The notes under the pieces were generated by a model. The model was given only the letters and a program-made list of their open reading frames with translations, had not been told where the DNA came from and did not search any database. Positions 15,610 through 17,262 of a stretch of DNA of 17,262 nt are shown here, piece after piece. The DNA is from Candidatus Methanophagaceae archaeon (GTDB taxonomy: Archaea > Halobacteriota > Syntropharchaeia > Alkanophagales > Methanospirareceae). Location of the stretch: contig QENJ01000052.1 of NCBI GenBank assembly GCA_013374505.1, positions 1 through 17,262 on the forward strand, written 5' to 3'. Position 1 is the first letter of the stretch. The number at the start of each line of letters is the position of its first letter. The position numbers and the translations under genes are program-made.

Positions 15610-16571
15610 GTGACAGAGGTTGAAATAAAGCCAAAGGGGCCACGTGCCAGGATCAGAGATGTAGTGAAGAAGGCAGAGCCAAGAGTGGAACCAACCATTG
15701 CTGCAGGGCAAGATCGAAGTATCCAAATTCAAAATATACTGCAGAACCTCAGAAAGAAAGAGAAAGACAAAATAATAAAGTCCGCACTGTTGAAATATTA
15801 TGAAGCAGAGGAACTGAAACCGTATCAGGCAGAGCTTATTAAATTACAACGTCATGTAGAAAAAACCGGGAAAAAGCTAATTATTCTTTTCGATGGCAGA
15901 GACGCATCCGGGAAAGGGGCACTATCCGGCGGGTTACCCGGTATATGAACGAAAAAAGGTACCGTGTGGTCGCCCTTGGCAAACCAAATGAAGATCAGGC
16001 AACTGAACTCCACATGAAGCGCTATATCGAACAGTTTCCTCATGCGGGGGAGCTCGTACTGTTCGACAGAAGCTGGTATAATCGGGCAATGGTTGAACCT
16101 GTGATGGGGTTCTGTACCAGGCGTCAATATCAACAATTTATGGATGACGTAATCAGTTACGAAGAAAATTTCATTACTGATGGGAAGACAACGCTTCTTA
16201 AATTGTATTTTTCAGTTTCTAAGGAGGAACAGGCAAGGCGCTTTGAAAGGAGGAAAAACGACCCGTTGAGACAGTGGAAACTCAGTGAAGTGGACTTACA
16301 GGCACAGGAATTATGGGCTGAATTTACTGAGAAAAAATTCAGATTGTTACAAAAGACACATACGAAAACGTTGCCATGGTATATCATCCGGTCGGATGAT
16401 AAACATCTGGCTCGACTGGAAACGTTTAAAATAATCCTCAGTACAGTTAGATATATAGGCAGAAGTCGGACGTTAGATTTTAACCTGGATCCGGAGATCG
16501 CGATCCCGGGAGATAAGGAAGCGAAGATAATGAAGAAGAACTGGAGAAAATATGGTAAGTACGAGTGTTGA
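15610..16571 (+). CDS. ppk2: Polyphosphate kinase 2 (PPK2), copy 1, with one-base frameshift
   Basis: PPK2 enzymes transfer phosphate between inorganic polyphosphate and nucleotides in the cytoplasm. Frame-corrected length is 320 aa. The first frame reads to the Walker A FDGRDASGKG (residues 94-103), then shifts: four G at 15916-15919 where copy 2 has five. Restoring one G gives GKGGTIRRVTRYMNEKRYRVVALGKP, continuing through LFDRSWYNRAMVEPVMGFCT (Walker B region) and the lid RRKNDPLRQWKLSEVD to a stop at 16569-16571. The gene starts with GTG at 15610, ten bases after GGGAG. About 50 extra charged residues precede the domain compared with copy 2's start. Either a sequencing error or a recent inactivation: no other damage is visible. 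Motifs resemble class I PPK2 (NDP-phosphorylating), though M replaces the usual G after WYNRA. Copy 2 follows after 31 bases. Confidence 0.88.
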
Positions 16572-16602
16572 TCGTATGGTTACATACTCGGGGGGATGAA
16601 AG

Positions 16603-17196
16603 ATGGCAACAAAAAACGACGATGAAGAATCGGGAAAAAAAGTGAAATTAGCTGAACATACCGCCATCAAGAATATGGACATGGTGCAGAAGAAGAACCG
16701 TGTTAGTGTATGGGTAAAAAAGAGTACCCTTGAATATGAAGAGGAACTGCGGAATCTGCAGATCGAACTTATAAAGGTGCAAAACCATGTCAAGACTTGC
16801 GGACTACGCATCCTGGTATTGTTCGAAGGACGGGATGCTGCCGGGAAAGGGGGCACGATAAAGAGATTTACCGAACATATAAATCCACGGGGTGTGCGGG
16901 TTGTAGCACTCGAAAAGCCCAGCGACAGGGAACAAACCCAATGGTATTTTCAACGATACGTCCAGCACCTCCCATCAGCAGGGGAGATAGTATTGTTTGA
17001 TCGTAGCTGGTACAACCGGGCAATGGTTGATCCTGTGATGGGATTCTGCACCGATGAGCAGAATAAGCGCTTCTTAAAGGATGTTCCTCTCTTTGAACAA
17101 TTGCTTGTAAAAGATGGAATTTTTCTATTCAAGTTTTATTTTTCAGTCTCTAAGGATGAACAGATAAGACGATTTGATGCAAGAAAGACCAATCCG
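16603..17196 (+). CDS. ppk2: Polyphosphate kinase 2 (PPK2), copy 2, 3' truncated
   Basis: Tandem paralogue of copy 1. The ATG at 16603 follows GGGGGATGAAAG. Visible parts: a short charged N-terminus, helix YEEELRNLQIELIKVQNHVK, Walker A VLFEGRDAAGKGGT (72-85), HINPRGVRVVALEKPSDREQ, FQRYVQHLPSAGEIVLFDRS with WYNRAMVDPVMGFCT (Walker B region, 117-150) and KFYFSVSKDEQIRRFDARKTNP (177-198). After P198 the frame stays open but reads CNWWLTLAKPVKISC, which is not PPK2; the family continues with a PLxxWKLS lid. From 17188 the DNA is an inverted copy of the truD end, so the real gene is cut at about 17196 by a probable chimeric join. The lid and C-terminus are missing from the window. Alternating class assignment is not possible on this fragment; motifs look class I. 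Confidence 0.88.
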
Positions 17197-17262
17197 TGTA
17201 ATTGGTGGTTGACCCTCGCAAAACCCGTTAAAATTTCATGTATTCCCTCAACACAACCGTGG
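17188..17262. repeat. 75-bp perfect inverted repeat, right arm (likely chimeric contig end)
   Basis: The final 75 bases are the exact reverse complement of 15287-15361. The switch occurs inside ACCAATCCG, which fits both the PPK2 codons (T-N-P) and the reverse strand of the truD terminator, a 9-10 base microhomology. This breaks PPK2 in mid-domain. Template switching in whole-genome amplification or a false assembly join fits better than a natural inversion. Confidence 0.9.

Noticed and set aside
15910..15950. Programmed frameshift in PPK2 copy 1
   Set aside because: No slippery heptamer or downstream structure stands out, and copy 2 reads through the same motif in frame with one more G; a simple deletion explains it.
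17197..17262. The open frame after T-N-P as a natural, unusual PPK2 C-terminus
   Set aside because: These bases are the exact reverse complement of the truD end, so the codons are an accident of the join.
1..17262. CRISPR arrays, tRNA or rRNA genes
   Set aside because: No regularly spaced direct repeats and no recognisable tRNA or rRNA sequence were found on reading; a covariance-model search was not possible.

Overview
The window looks like a metagenome-type contig from an archaeon, most likely a methanogen- or ANME-related euryarchaeote. I cannot name the lineage. The evidence is an archaeal-length TruD with its catalytic motif, TATA/BRE-type promoters close to start codons (several starts look leaderless), archaeal-style short winged-helix regulators, and a membrane-anchored multi-PAS histidine kinase with a REC-only response regulator. 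No rRNA, tRNA or CRISPR array was seen.

Layout. Positions 1-2034 (+) carry the 3' part of a Roco GTPase (end of an LRR region, Roc, COR and a charged helical tail), broken by one extra A in a run. Positions 2106-2658 (-) hold the decayed remains of a DDE transposase. Positions 2774-5601 (-) form a tight operon: a 64-aa two-helix membrane protein, an MrpD/NuoL-type antiporter subunit and a class I fumarase alpha subunit. Positions 5810-8576 (-) form a second operon: small membrane protein A, a winged-helix regulator, small membrane protein B (paralogue of A) and a second MrpD-type subunit. It is preceded by a clear TATA/BRE and two adjacent 7-4-7 dyads. Positions 8943-11783 (-) form a signalling operon: histidine kinase, REC-only regulator and a second winged-helix regulator that overlaps the regulator gene by 4 bases. 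Positions 11983-13935 (-) encode a HyuA/oxoprolinase-family protein without its usual HyuB partner. It is divergent from truD at 14008-15321 (+). Two tandem PPK2 polyphosphate kinase genes follow (+). The first has a one-base deletion in its Walker A, and the second runs off the end.

How the genes may work together (inference): the kinase, REC protein and two paralogous winged-helix proteins sit directly upstream of two operons with large antiporter-like subunits and small membrane proteins. This suggests a signal-controlled ion-translocating membrane module. In transcription order the unit 'winged-helix regulator then ~85-aa membrane protein' occurs twice in tandem, and so does the antiporter subunit. 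This cassette is the best candidate for an undescribed system.

Quality caution. The last 75 bases are a perfect inverted copy of the truD 3' end and its terminator, joined to the second PPK2 gene at a 9-10 base shared sequence, so the end of the contig is probably chimeric. Two single-base homopolymer indels break otherwise intact genes and may be sequencing errors. The transposase has several kinds of damage and looks genuinely decayed.
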